NCBI GenBank assembly: GCA_023375785.1
Contig: SZWC01018860.1
Coordinates: forward strand, 7,350 to 55,053
DNA length: 47,704 nucleotides
Reading direction: 5' to 3'
Source: Penium margaritaceum
Lineage: Eukaryota; Streptophyta; Zygnematophyceae; Desmidiales; Peniaceae
How positions within the stretch are numbered: the first letter of the stretch is position 1; each line of letters opens with the position of its first letter. This document shows positions 9,654 to 18,984 of this stretch, piece by piece. Position numbers and translations under genes: made by a program. The notes under the pieces were generated by a model. That model saw nothing but the letters and a program-made list of their open reading frames with translations. It made no database searches and was not told where the DNA came from.

Positions 9654-10403
9654 TAGCTGCCCGAGCACAGGCTCCGGCGCTGATGGATCCGGCAATGCGG
9701 ATCCTCGCATTGTGACGAGGCAAGAAACCGGGCCCCTTGGTCAATTCATCCAAAGGTGAAGTAGCTCGTATACCCGCACTGCGTGCACTATTAAGTTGGC
9801 GTACCAACGGGTTGAAAGTTTGGCATGGGACACCCGGCGTATTAAAAATGGGAATAGGACACCCATGAACATTATGTCTACTCACGGCGTACCCGGACCC
9901 AAAAAAAAGTTGCAAAGGTATACGGGTATGCCAATCCTTTTTCAAAACAATGGATATGCAGTGTATAATTGTCATATTTGGTTTACATAATTCAAACAAT
10001 GTACAATTTATTCGGGAATCTTGACGTCATCTTTACAAGTAATTGCACAAGTTCAGGCCTTGGACTGGTGTCATTGAGTTCTAACATACTTCGCTATGTA
10101 TCAATGTCATTTGAATGTTTGTGGTGAACGATTTCACTGTCATTCCGAAGGGGGTAATTTTATATTTGTACAAACATGACACAACGACGCATACTTGTCG
10201 TCGTTGTTCCGAAGCAGGGTAATGTTTGGTTGAGCGTGAATGATACTCAAGTTTGTTTATGGGTACCCCATTGTAAAATTTTCACCTCGTAGTATACCGT
10301 TTCTAAAACACCGGACTCGGGTATGACGTCTTTATTTTTCCAGACACTGGATACGCAATGAAATTTTTTAAATGGTTCATGTTTCAGTATATGCGGACAT
10401 GAC
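9654..10403. other. Unassigned intergenic DNA next to Gyp-2
   Basis: Moderately AT-rich, with no supportable gene. Motifs such as TATACGGGTATGCC and GGGTATGAC recur loosely around 9900-10330. It ends at ATGAC (10399-10403), the putative left target site of Gyp-2; the matching duplication cannot be checked because the other end is truncated. Confidence 0.3.
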
Positions 10404-10859
10404 TGTTATGACGAACGCAGATGGTGAACAAGTAGATGATGCACATGTATGATTGAACATATATGTCGAGTTACAAATGAGGCATGGTCAGGATCGTTGG
10501 GTCGATTGTCAAGTGACGCGTGCGGTGTCGCGTCGTGAGTGGTCGGATTCGAGAAGGTCCGCCGACAAAGCAAGGGTGTTTCAGAATTGATGGTGAAGAT
10601 GCAAGATGTATCTTTATAAATCCAGATTCGTCTTGGTGCCTTGAGAAGTTGACTGAAAGGTCGTGATACTTATGTCGTAGATTGGCGAGAGTGGTCAAAG
10701 TTGTTGAAGGTTTGGGAAGATTCACTGAGGATGGGACAGTTAGCTGGTTTTCCCTCGACCATCAGAGTGAATATCGGGGTCTTGCGACACGATGGGCTAT
10801 TTGTGTAATAACAGAAATGTCGGAAAGATTAGGGACTCGTGTACGTCTAATATGTAATA
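10404..10859 (-). repeat. 3' LTR of Gyp-2
   Basis: On the minus strand it starts TATTACATATTAG directly after the purine tract and ends CGTCATAACA, giving TG/CA-type ends with an inverted TGTTA/TAACA core (the first G has become A). It aligns with 15782-16184 over much of its length, for example the GAGTTACAAATGAGGCATGG block near 10470 and 15932. It is shorter at its end than the 5' LTR, so there was an internal deletion. Confidence 0.8.
10612..10621 (-). promoter_or_regulatory. Candidate TATA box in the Gyp-2 LTR
   Basis: TTTATAAAGA on the minus strand, about 240 bases into the LTR. The site is only weakly supported, since the aligned place in the 5' LTR is not a TATA match. Confidence 0.25.
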
Positions 10860-10861
10860 CT

Positions 10862-10878
10862 TCTCCCCCCCCTTTAAG
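10862..10878 (-). other. Polypurine tract of Gyp-2
   Basis: On the minus strand TAAAGGGGGGGGAGAAG ends just before the LTR start. Confidence 0.75.
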
Positions 10879-10952
10879 GCACGATGTCCCGACGCGCGTA
10901 CAGATGTGGCCCGGTGACGGCGGTAGCAACTGTCGATTAGGTGATCAACGTC

Positions 10953-11255
10953 TTAGAGGTTGTTGTAGGGTTCCCAGCTGTTGTGGGAGGCATCGTAGTC
11001 GTGCCACTTGACGAGATATTCTGTCATCTTGCCTTGTTGTTGATGGCCGAGGATGTCCTCAATTACGTACTCCGTGTCCCCGTCCACTTGAACAGGAGGC
11101 ACAGGACAAACATCTCTGTCGAGGAAGTTCTCTCCAGGGTCTTTGTAGTGCTTAAGTCTGCTGACATGGAACACCGGATGAACTTGCAAAGTGTCCGGGA
11201 GTTTGAGGTGTGCAACCAGGGGGGTTTGCATGCGGTCAATCTCAAAAGGTCCCAA
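10953..11255 (-). pseudogene. Gyp-2 chromodomain and integrase C-terminal tail
   Basis: The open frame of about 100 codons holds LQVHPVFHVSRLKHYKDP, then VQVDGDTEYVIEDILGHQQQ and TEYLVKWHDYDASHNSWEPY. These are the three aromatic-containing strands of a chromodomain plus the HPVFHVS motif typical of chromoviral integrase tails. It ends in a stop at 10953. In this clade the chromodomain binds modified histones and steers insertion. This is the best-preserved domain of the element and the clearest evidence for Ty3/gypsy. Confidence 0.85.
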
Positions 11256-12152
11256 TCATCGGGGTTTGAGCTTTGAACAGTCGGCTCCGCAGAGTTTGAT
11301 GTTTGTTGAGCTGAGAAGGACTTTGTTGCTAGCAGCAATCATCGGGGTTTGGCGTGTTTCCTCCCAGATCGTGGTGAATTTTCTATGTTTAATGTCGACC
11401 GCAGAAATGTTTCTACGACTCTCCAGTGCGACTGGTGTGGTGGGGAGTTTGCCATACACCACTTGAAATGGAGTTTTACCTATTGCGGTGGAAACTGCTG
11501 AATCATATACGATTTAGCGGCCGAGAGTTTTTGTGTCCAATCTGTCCCGTATGGTTTGCATAGTGTTCAGAGAAGTTGTTTGAGCATCTGATTTGTTTGC
11601 TTGGTTTGACCATTGGTTTGAGGATGAAACAACATTGAAAGTTGAATTCTGCTGCCGTAGCGAGTCATCAATTTGCACCAAAAACGACTGGTGAATCGAC
11701 CATCTCTGTTGCTTGTGATAGTTCCCAGTACGCGACGTAGCCGCACGATGTTGTTTAGAAACAGTCGTGCTGTTCCTACGGCGGTGACGGTGGTCGTTGC
11801 CGGAATGAAGGGGAAATTTTCAAAGACCTGTCAACTACCACAAGGATTGCGTCATATCCCTCGGGCATGACCGGTAACCCTGTGACGAAGTTATGGAGAT
11901 GCCAGCCCACGGTTCGTCATAATAGGGAGCAATTGCAGAAGTCCGGGTGGCCGTGTGTGATGGGATTTTTATCGTTGACATGTGCCGTAGGATTTGCACA
12001 AGTTGGCCACGTTGGATTGCATTGTATCCCACCAATAGTTTTTTGCCAGCTTTTTCAAACAACTTTTCCTCTCCAAAGTGTCCACCTGGTCCTGTGTCGT
12101 GGGAATCTTCGAGCAGCATACAATGAAGTTCGTTGTTTGGGGGGACGACCAC
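11256..12152 (-). pseudogene. Gyp-2 integrase, decayed
   Basis: On the minus strand the order is the zinc-binding part with HDTGPGGHFGEEKLFEK (about 12105-12055), a broken core, the FHPQTNGQTKQTNQMLKQLL block (about 11640-11575) and VVYGKLPTTPVALESRRN (about 11462-11405). Several shifts and stops separate these. As in Gyp-1, the block where the last catalytic acid should lie reads T-K-Q. The element would need an external integrase to move. Confidence 0.7.
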
Positions 12153-12186
12153 TTGGCAAGGGAAGCGCCGTCGCCAATAGGGTGTG

Positions 12187-12720
12187 TCATACCATAAATT
12201 TTCCTTGTCGTACCCGCAGTGCTGGCCGTAGCCTCATGCAAAAAGTTGCTCGTTGTATCTGTATCGTTGCCACATCAGCCATGAAATCTGGTCGGCAGCT
12301 GAGCGCATCCGCCGGGTTGATTTTTCCTGGCCTGTACACGATTTCGTAGTCCAAATCGGATTCAAGGAACTCCATCCATCGGGTTTGATGTTAACTGAGA
12401 TCTGGCGGTGCTTTAAGATGTTTTAACGCATGGTGGTCGGTGCGCACGATGCATTGGCGGCACTCCAGGCAACACCGCCATGTGTTGAACGTGTGCACGA
12501 CAGCTTGCATTTCTTTCTTGTGTACGGCGTAGTTGAGTTCCGGTCCTTGCAGATTTCGAGATATGTAGGTGACCGGTTGCTTGCCGTTGCCGTGGTTTTG
12601 CAGGAGGACTGTGCCAACGGCTCGGTCTAACGCATCTGTGGCCATGACATAGTCGACCGTTCGATTGTCTAATCGTAGGGCTAGCGCTGAGGTAAGAGTG
12701 TTCCACAAAGCAGTGAACAA
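12187..12720 (-). pseudogene. Gyp-2 RNase H
   Basis: The minus strand reads VDYVMATDALDRAVGTVLLQ, QPVTYISRNLQGPELNYAVH, KKEMQAVVHTFNTWRCCLEC and IVRTDHHALKHLKAPPDLS, then MEFLESDLDYEIVYRPGK and ADALSCRP. These are the RT-linked RNase H and its connection as in other gypsy elements, with Asp in ATDA, Glu in KKEM and Asp in RTDH. The part up to 12391 is uninterrupted. RNase H removes template RNA during reverse transcription. Confidence 0.8.
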
Positions 12721-13560
12721 TTCTTGTTTCTTGTCTCCCCACCGCCACTCGTTTTCTTTTTAAGTGAGGTCAGAAAAAGGCGCTGACACCTGGGTGTAAT
12801 CCCGTATGGATCTTCCGTAGTAATTGTAGAAGCCGAGGAAACCTTGAACTTCTCAAACGTTACTCGGCATCAGCCAATCAGCAACTCTTGCCACTCTATT
12901 TTTTTATCCATGGTGATCCATCCACCGTTGATGAAGTGGCCCAAAAAATCAATCGAACGATAACCAGAAATGTATTTCGAGACTTTTCCAAAAAAAGCTC
13001 TCTTTGTAAAACTTTGAGGACTTTTCGAATATGTCCATTGTGCTCCTCCGGGGTGCAAATATAAACCATAATTTCATCGAGATACACCACAACAAAATCG
13101 TCGAGGTATGGGCGGAAGATGTTGCTCATTGCCGCCATGACTACCACCGGGGCGTTCGTCAGTCCCAACGGCATTACCATGAACTCAAAATGCCCGAAGC
13201 AAGTTTGGAACATCGTCTTCTTGATATCGGCGCATGCCACACGTATCTGGTGATATCCATGACATAAATCAATTTTGCTAGAAATTCGAGCCCCTCAAAG
13301 TTGGTCAAAAAGTTCATTAGCTCGGGGAAGACGGTAGCGGTTCTTGATGGTAACATCGTTCAATGCCCGATAGTCCACGCACATCCGCATCTCACCAGGT
13401 TTTTCTTCACAAATAGTACTGGGGGGGCATATGGTGACGTGGATGGGCGGATGAACCCCTGACTGAGCATCTCGTCGAGCTCCTTTTTCAGTTCGGTCAG
13501 CTCATGATTGCTCATTCAATAGGCCCCTTGAACTGTAGGTCTGCTATTCAGCTTCAGTTT
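12721..13560 (-). pseudogene. Gyp-2 reverse transcriptase with altered active site
   Basis: Read on the minus strand: the [20 protein letters not shown] region (about 13513-13450), [20 protein letters not shown] (about 13405-13345), then an open frame 13240-12896 with MVMPLGLTNAPVVVMAAMSN, FRPYLDDFVVVYLDEIMVYI and the EEHNGHIRKVLKVLQRE stretch. The active-site tetrapeptide, normally Y-x-D-D, is Y-L-D-E. Losing the second Asp would impair polymerisation. Several shifts break the whole. Confidence 0.75.
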
Positions 13561-13818
13561 GATGCGATGGTCGACGTCTCGTTGAGGAGGTAAGGTTCTT
13601 GGGAGCTCGTTTTGGAGGAATTTTGCATACTTCTGGATGAGTAGTGCAAACTCTTTGGGTGCCATCGCAAACTTTGTTGATGCCGATGAGGCTGATGAGG
13701 CCGATGATGAGTCAATTGCTACAAATTTTGCTTCTTTGATTGGCTCGAGATGTACAAGCCATGCACGAGCTCCCCATTGTATGTAGTGATTGGCCATGTT
13801 GAGCAGTATCGGTTGCAC
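13516..13818 (-). pseudogene. Gyp-2 segment between protease and reverse transcriptase
   Basis: An open frame with an Ala/Ser repeat (SSSASSASSAS) followed by LIQKYAKFLQNELPRTLPPQ and RDVDHRIKLKLNSRP. The LPP-R-x-x-DH-I pattern is the conserved lead-in to Ty3/gypsy RT. The alternating Ala-Ser stretch comes from a GATGAGGCT-like repeat on the plus strand (13678-13712). Confidence 0.65.
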
Positions 13819-14076
13819 ATGTTGTCACTTTTTGGCTAATGCGGCTTCCTCTGCTGCTTCCACCCCTGTTGCTTCCGTTATCGGCTAACGTGCCGCACAC
13901 GGAAGTTGTTGTTTGGCAACGTCGCTATCCACATAGATGTTGCCGCTGTTCCAATCAACCTGCAAACTATGCCGATACAGGAAATCTCTTCTGGGGATGA
14001 TTTTGTGATCGCTCATTAAAGAAGACCCGTAGACAATTACATCTTGTCATTCTCCCATTTGTAGTTGTTGTGGTTC

Positions 14077-14292
14077 TCAGAGCCTCCGTATGTGTAGTCT
14101 CCCATTGACGATTTTTCTTTCAAACACCCCTGCTTTGGTCTGCAAACCCAATTTGCAAACCATGTTGTTGCTCACAAAGTTGTCTAAAGCTCCTCCATCC
14201 AATAGTTCCGGTACCGATCTGCGACTCTTGCATCCTCGAAGCTGAACCTTTTGTAGTATCACCGGTTGCTCGTCCTCGTACCCCTCGTCCAA
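14077..14292 (-). pseudogene. Gyp-2 aspartic protease
   Basis: The frame reads YEDEQPVILQKVQLRGCKSR, VPELLDGGALDNFVSNNMVC then KLGLQTKAGVFERKIVNGRL. The catalytic triad normally D-S/T-G-A appears as D-G-G-A: the Asp is kept and the Ser/Thr lost. The FVSNN helix is characteristic of gypsy proteases. Confidence 0.7.
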
Positions 14293-14299
14293 CTTTGCG

Positions 14300-14671
14300 A
14301 TCTCACAAACCCTCTATGGCAATGTAGGCCGTTCAAATGGGCAATTGTTTGGCGTAGATCGCTCCTCTCGAACAAGAGTTGCGCCATTTACTCTTGCCCT
14401 TTGCCGTTTCCCGACTCATTCTTCTGTGGCTTCCCTCCTTTTGGGCCTGTTGTTTGCTCCAGTACTTGCGAGCAATGTGCCAAATTTTCTGCAGTTGTAG
14501 AGGGCTGGCGTATCTCTCTGGTTGACGACGTCCACTTCCAACGCAGTCGAGCAGTCCGCCGAATGGTTCTTTTTTTTCTTCCACTCTAATTGTGGTTAGG
14601 AGGTCGCCTGTCATGGGATTCCTGGATCCTTGCATTGTATTCGGCGCTAGCGATCCTTTTTTCTGCTGCAA
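14300..14671 (-). pseudogene. Gyp-2 nucleocapsid region with broken zinc knuckle
   Basis: At about 14495-14455 one minus-strand frame reads YNCRKFG and the next frame reads HIARKYW. Together they correspond to a CCHC knuckle split by a one-base deletion. The last cysteine is Tyr, and the first is not visible. The Lys/Arg-rich flanks (KEGSHRRMSRETAKGKSKWR) are as expected for nucleocapsid. Confidence 0.55.
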
Positions 14672-14726
14672 TCATCCGTAGTGACTCGTTTTGGATGCCA
14701 AAATTGGCGATCGCTCTCCGGATATC

Positions 14727-15445
14727 TTACTTGTGGCCGTTCTTGTAGTAAAAATAGAGTTCGTTGGGGGCGATGTCTGCTCCGGTGATCATATAGCAGA
14801 ATCTCCGCATGTACTTTTCCATGCTAGACTGCTGATGGAGACGTTGGAGTTTGTACTGTGCGTCGGACTTTTCATTCAGTTGTTCAAAGCGTGCGTACAT
14901 CGCGCGCGAGAATTCATTCCAGGCAGTTGGTTGCGTCAGCGCGTCTTGCCATTGTGGGTTGATCTGCTTCGAGGGTGGAACGCCTACGGTCAGCGATATG
15001 AGACGGGCGCCGTTGGCCGTTGATGATGCTCCGCTGTTCTGCTGTTGCTGTTGCATGGTCTTTAGATTGGACTACCAACTAAGCGCCATGCCACGCAATA
15101 GTACGGCTGTGAGGTCAATTTTCTTCCGGTCGTCATTGACCCCAACAGTAGTGAAGTAAACCTCCAAACTCGTCAGCCACATCCATACCGTCGGTCTTTT
15201 TGAGTTTGCAGGATCGAACGGTTCTAGTGGAGCCGGGCGAATTTTGGGTTCCCTCAAGAGTTGGGAATTTCTCTTGACGAGCAATGCTTCATGTATACTT
15301 CGTTGCAAAGAGACTCCATAGCAACGTTGAGTTGTTGGAGCAGATGGCTATTGATCCCCTCAAGCGCAAAGATCCGGTTCACCAGTTCCTCATTGACACG
15401 TGCCTGTTGTCCAGTGCCACTTGTCGTCCCTATTGTCGTCGTCAA
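14727..15445 (-). pseudogene. Gyp-2 Gag capsid region
   Basis: Three successive minus-strand frames: 15445-15254 with a coiled-coil-like NEELVNRIFALEGINSHLLQ; 15308-15072 with PAPLEPFDPANSKRPTVWMW then LTSLEVYFTTVG; and 15056-14727 with PTAWNEFSRAMYARFEQLNE, YKLQRLHQQSSMEKYMRRFC and APNELYFYYKNGHK. These match the retrotransposon Gag pattern (PxxFDG..VxxWL..LExYF and W.EF...L..RF). A polyglutamine start (MQQQQQ) opens the last frame. Gag forms the particle shell. Confidence 0.75.
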
Positions 15446-15767
15446 GGTTGTTGGTAGGGAGAGCTGGCTTAACGCGGTTTAGTCCGCAACCGGATTGGTC
15501 CTTGAAGCTGTAGGGGTTGATCCAGCTGCCGTATAGCCTGCCACGCTAGCATTTGTTGTCGCTTCAGGATTTGGGTGCATCAGCACGTTGCTCCTCCATC
15601 AGTGAAGTCGTTGCCAAAGACCTGCTGTTGGTCCTCGGTTGCGCTGGCTCGCTTTACGGCGTTGTCGCAAAGTCTGTGAAGTCTTGACGTGCGAGATGCG
15701 CTGACGGCTTGTACGAGGTAGTCCTCCGAACGAGTAAAATAGTTGGATGCCTCTCCAGCACCGATGT
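15446..15767 (-). other. Gyp-2 untranslated leader between primer site and gag
   Basis: No long frame with Gag features. It is the expected leader and packaging region, unlike the CAG-rich leaders of the copia families here. Confidence 0.4.
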
Positions 15768-15779
15768 GCTCTGATACCA
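15768..15779 (-). other. Primer binding site of Gyp-2, initiator tRNA-Met type
   Basis: TGGTATCAGAGC on the minus strand, two bases after the LTR end. It is complementary to the 3' end of initiator tRNA-Met, the usual primer. Confidence 0.85.
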
Positions 15780-15781
15780 AG

Positions 15782-16184
15782 TGTTATGCTGAACGGAGCG
15801 TAGATGGTGAACAGGTTGAAGTTGCGAGGCATAACATGAGTTAGAATTTGGGACACTTGAGCAATTTATAGTGAATAAGTGTATTTCAATGACAAGTTTC
15901 AAAATGATCAAACATGTATGTGCAAGTGTCGAGTTACGAATGAGGCATGGTCGGGGTCGTTAGGTTGATTGTCGAGCAATGCGTGCGGAGTCGTGTCATG
16001 AGTGGTCAAATTCAAGAAGGTCCGCCGAGAAATAAGGGGTCTTTGAGAATTGACGGTGAAGATGCGAGATGCATCTTCAAAATTCCGTATTCGTCTTGGT
16101 GCATTTAGAAGTCAAACGGAAGTTTGTGATACTTCTATCGTAGATTTGCGAGAGTGGTCGAAGTTGTTGGTGTTGGTTTGTGTG
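15782..16184 (-). repeat. 5' LTR of Gyp-2, truncated at its start
   Basis: Ends GTTCAGCATAACA beside the primer site and aligns with 10404-10710. The first roughly 150 bases, present at 10710-10859, are missing at the high-coordinate side. A rearrangement at about 16184 therefore removed the LTR start and the target site. Confidence 0.75.
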
Positions 16185-16413
16185 GCTTCCACCCGTCACG
16201 AGCGACGACCATGGTGATTTCCTCTCTACCCCATACTAGTGGTGTGGAGCAGCAAAACTGGAGAGCACGGCGACATGATTCCTGATGCGGACGCAGCTGG
16301 TGCAGGAGCACCAACGAGTGGTGGCTCTATGCACCAGCAGCTGCCAGACAGCAACCATGACATCCCCGATGCTTGTCGGGGTCATTTGCGGTTTTTCTAC
16401 AGACGTGGAAGTT

Positions 16414-16508
16414 TTCTCGAGTTCAATCTCAATAATCTCAAGCCAGATGCTACGACTGGTCACACGCACAAGTCTGGCATCGATTGGTGGACAGACAATA
16501 GTTCACTG
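16414..16508 (+). repeat. 95-bp direct repeat, copy 1
   Basis: From TCTCGAGTTCAATCTCAATA to ACAGACAATAGTTCAC. It matches 17267-17361 with about half a dozen differences. An inner part (16434-16490) is also related, in the opposite sense, to the LTRs of family B. Confidence 0.85.
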
Positions 16509-16509
16509 T

Positions 16510-17262
16510 AGTTCACCACGTACCGCTTCTTCTTCACCAGAAAAGGACCCATCTACCGAGGCTTGATCCTTTCGCTGCACACTCCCACCAATTGTAGGTT
16601 CTACGAGTGCAGCTATGCTCTTTTCCCACCAAGAAATCCTTTGCTGTCCAGTGCTTGTCCAGTTGTCATTTCATCTGGTGTTGTACCTTGTGAAGTGCAT
16701 CACGTATGCCCTGTCACACCACCATGAAGTCATTTGCAAATTGTCGCAAATGACTTCATGGATAGATCCAATCTTGTCTCCATGTCCAAGGAACATGTAG
16801 GTCGTACCCCATACACCACCTCAAAGGGAGACCTCCTTGTTGAGGCATGTACTGTCGAGATGCAGGCAAAATCAATTATTGGGAATTGTATTTCCATCTC
16901 TCACCATCCGGCTCTAAGATTTCAAACAACATCTTCTCTACGTTCCGGTTGATGTACTCGGTTTGGCCATCCATTTGGGGATGGTAGGCTGATGAAAGGG
17001 CCACATGGATGCCCAGCTTCTTGAGGAGTTCTTCTAAAAACTGGGAGGTGAAACAAGAGTTACCGTCTGAGACCATGCACTTTAGCACCCCGTGACATTT
17101 GATGACATGTTGCAGGAAGAGTTGAGCCGTCTCTGTTGCCGTGAAATTCTCTGTGCATGGAGAAAACAATGCCATCTTGTTGAACCTGTCCACCACCACC
17201 AGCACCATGGTGTTCTCCATTGCGCTCCATGGAAGGCTCCCCAAAAATTCAAGTGAGATCTC
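16510..17262 (-). pseudogene. Gyp-3 integrase core and C-terminus
   Basis: On the minus strand the core begins ISLEFLGSLPWSAMENTMVL then VVVDRFNKMALFSPC. CMVSDGNSCFTSQFLEELL carries the second Asp. SSAYHPQMDGQTEYINRNVE carries the third acidic residue (Glu), which is intact. This frame closes at 16876. Further on, in other frames, RDALHKVQHQM, DKHWTAKDFLVGK and IKPR-MGPFLVKKKRYVVNY mark the integrase tail down to about 16510. All three catalytic positions are plausible, but stops and shifts break the tail. It belongs to a gypsy family distinct from Gyp-1 and Gyp-2 and lies between two direct 95-bp repeats. Confidence 0.75.
16722..16761. repeat. Perfect inverted repeat with 16-bp arms
   Basis: CCATGAAGTCATTTGC and its exact reverse complement, separated by AAATTGTC, inside the Gyp-3 integrase tail. 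Confidence 0.9.
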
Positions 17263-17266
17263 AGTC

Positions 17267-17361
17267 TCGAGCTCAATCTCAAGAATCTCAAGCCAAATGC
17301 TACGACTGGTCACACGCACAAGTCTGACATCGATTGGTGGACAGACAATAGTTCACCCTCC
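17267..17361 (+). repeat. 95-bp direct repeat, copy 2
   Basis: Second copy of the repeat at 16414-16508. The minus-strand integrase lies on its low side and a plus-strand chromodomain on its high side, so it marks an inversion-type junction. Confidence 0.85.
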
Positions 17362-17580
17362 TCCACCGGTTTGGTGGAGGGTGAGGAGTACGTGGTGGAG
17401 AATATTCTTGGACACCATCGGCGTAGCAAAGGGTGGAAACACCTGGTGAAATGGCTTGGCTATGGGCCTACGCACAACTGCTAGATCCCCAAAGCCGACT
17501 TCCACAGGGATGATGCGGTTAACACGTTCCTTTGATTGTACCAAGAGTGCACAGGGATGGTACACCCTCGGAGGGAGAGA
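17362..17580 (+). pseudogene. Gyp-3 chromodomain fragment in opposite orientation
   Basis: From about 17380 the plus strand reads VEGEEYVVENILGHHRRSKG then WKHLVKWLGYGPTHNC, a stop, and KADFHRDDAVNTFL. This is the chromodomain of a chromovirus with its three-strand pattern. The stop replaces the expected Trp of the ...W-x-P motif. It is on the strand opposite the neighbouring integrase. Confidence 0.75.
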
Positions 17581-17582
17581 GA
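17569..17582 (+). other. Polypurine tract beside the Gyp-3 chromodomain
   Basis: GGAGGGAGAGAGA directly before TGTTATGGGAGCC. Confidence 0.65.
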
Positions 17583-18141
17583 TGTTATGGGAGCCGCCAG
17601 TTGAGGCGGGAATTACATCATCATGCTAGCCTCATAGATACGTTTTATGTGTCCATTGTGTTGTACGTAAAGAAACCATACAAATCTGATCCAAGAACCG
17701 GGTGCATGGACGAGAAAGATATGGCCGTGAAACTTTCTCACCCACTGGAGCCAAAGCGCCCCTGGATGGACTCTTAGCAAATTAGGCAAAGATCTTTAAG
17801 GTCCATGGCCACTTTGGAATGGTAGCTAGAAGTGCATTTGCATGCAAGGACGCTTTGGATGGTCGCGGCCCCCTTGGTGGCTGTGCTGCCAACGGCAGCC
17901 ACAGGTGGAGCATGTAAACAACCATAGCACAGGTGTTTCTGCACAGATTGAGGCATCATTGATATGCTTGACCCCCTTGCTTGCAGTACGTATAACATGA
18001 TGTTATCTTAACCACTGCACCTTGGTAGAGGTATTCAGAGCATCGAGGAGCTCCTGGCTGGCTCATAGGAGCTAGCACATAAGAAAGCCTATGGGTTGTT
18101 CTACGCATGTCAATCTCACCCAAGGACTTTTGGGTGAGTAT
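17583..18141 (+). repeat. Presumed 3' LTR start of Gyp-3 and unassigned DNA up to A1
   Basis: TGTTATGGGAGCCGCC after the purine tract is taken as the LTR start. Its end is not identifiable. No gene is visible up to 18141. A hairpin with 9-base arms (18115-18138) lies just before family-A homology begins. Confidence 0.4.
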
Positions 18142-18960
18142 TTCCACATACCCTTTGTCCTCCTTGTATGCGCTCGCCCCTCTCGACCTGGTCCATTCCG
18201 ACGTCATGGGTCCTCTACCTACCAAGTCCGTCGGAGAGTATGGCCGTTATGTCCTCACCCTCATTGATGACTACTCTCGCTACCGCTAGGTCTTCTGCCT
18301 TCGACAGAAGAGCGATGTCGCCCGTGCCATTCAAGACTGGCTTGTCCTTGCGGAGCGCGAGTGTGGTCGACATCTTCGCCGCTTTTACTCCAATCGTGAT
18401 GGTGAGTACATGGGCGAGACCACGACGTTTCTTGCCTCCCGCGGTGTCCACCACAAGACGTCCGCGCCCTACACGCTCAGCCAGAACGGCGTCTTCGGGA
18501 GGTGGAACCGTACCAAGGCACGTGGAGTCTGCACCATGCGGGTTGAGTCTGGCCTCTCCGATGGCTTCTACTTTGAAGCCATGGCACACATGACATGGGT
18601 GTGGAACCGGATTCCTCACATACCCATTTCCCGCCAGTCCACGCCATACCAACACTGGTGCTGTCAGCAAGCCGACCTCCGCCCTGCTTGTGTGTGGGGT
18701 TGCGTGGCCATTGTGTGGCTGCCCTCCCAGCAGCAGGGCGGCAAGCTCGCCCCCAACGGGCGTCCTTGTACCTTTCTCGGTGTCTCTCGTCAGTCCAAGG
18801 CTTGGCGCTTCTGGGATCCCTCCCGAAAATGCATCGTCGAGTCCCGCGATGCCCTCTTCTTTGAGGAGATGTTTCCACATGATCTCATTTGCTCCGGCTC
18901 GTCGGTGTCCTTCCCGTCACGTGTGGGAGTGGTGAGTCCGTCCTCTGTCCTGCCGCTTCC
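18142..18960 (+). pseudogene. Copia A1 integrase (element 5'-truncated)
   Basis: Homology to A2 begins at TTCCACATACCCT, inside the pre-integrase region, so gag, protease and the 5' LTR are gone. The frame reads LDLVHSDVMGPLPTK (first catalytic Asp), then a TAG at 18287-18289 where A2 has Trp. The second catalytic site reads SNRDGEY where A2 has SDRGGEY (Asp to Asn), and the third reads NGVFGRW where A2 has NGASEQW (Glu lost). WVWNRIPH, ACVWGCVA, FLGVSRQSKAWRFWDP and ESRDALFFEE complete the copia integrase tail. Two of three catalytic residues are lost, so this copy is dead. Confidence 0.9.
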
Positions 18961-18984
18961 GGGTGGCACATCACTTAGTCCATC

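Noticed and set aside
9492..9999. Frames with ALPRH or MPGNA repeats
   Set aside because: Translation of the CCCAGGCATTG minisatellite.
8651..10403. Short frames of 60-85 codons
   Set aside because: Length expected by chance and no recognisable domain.
18215..18880. 221-codon minus-strand frame opposite A1 integrase, with a similar one at 27618-28265
   Set aside because: The antisense frame is open because of GC-rich codon usage on the sense strand; the plus strand has unmistakable integrase motifs.
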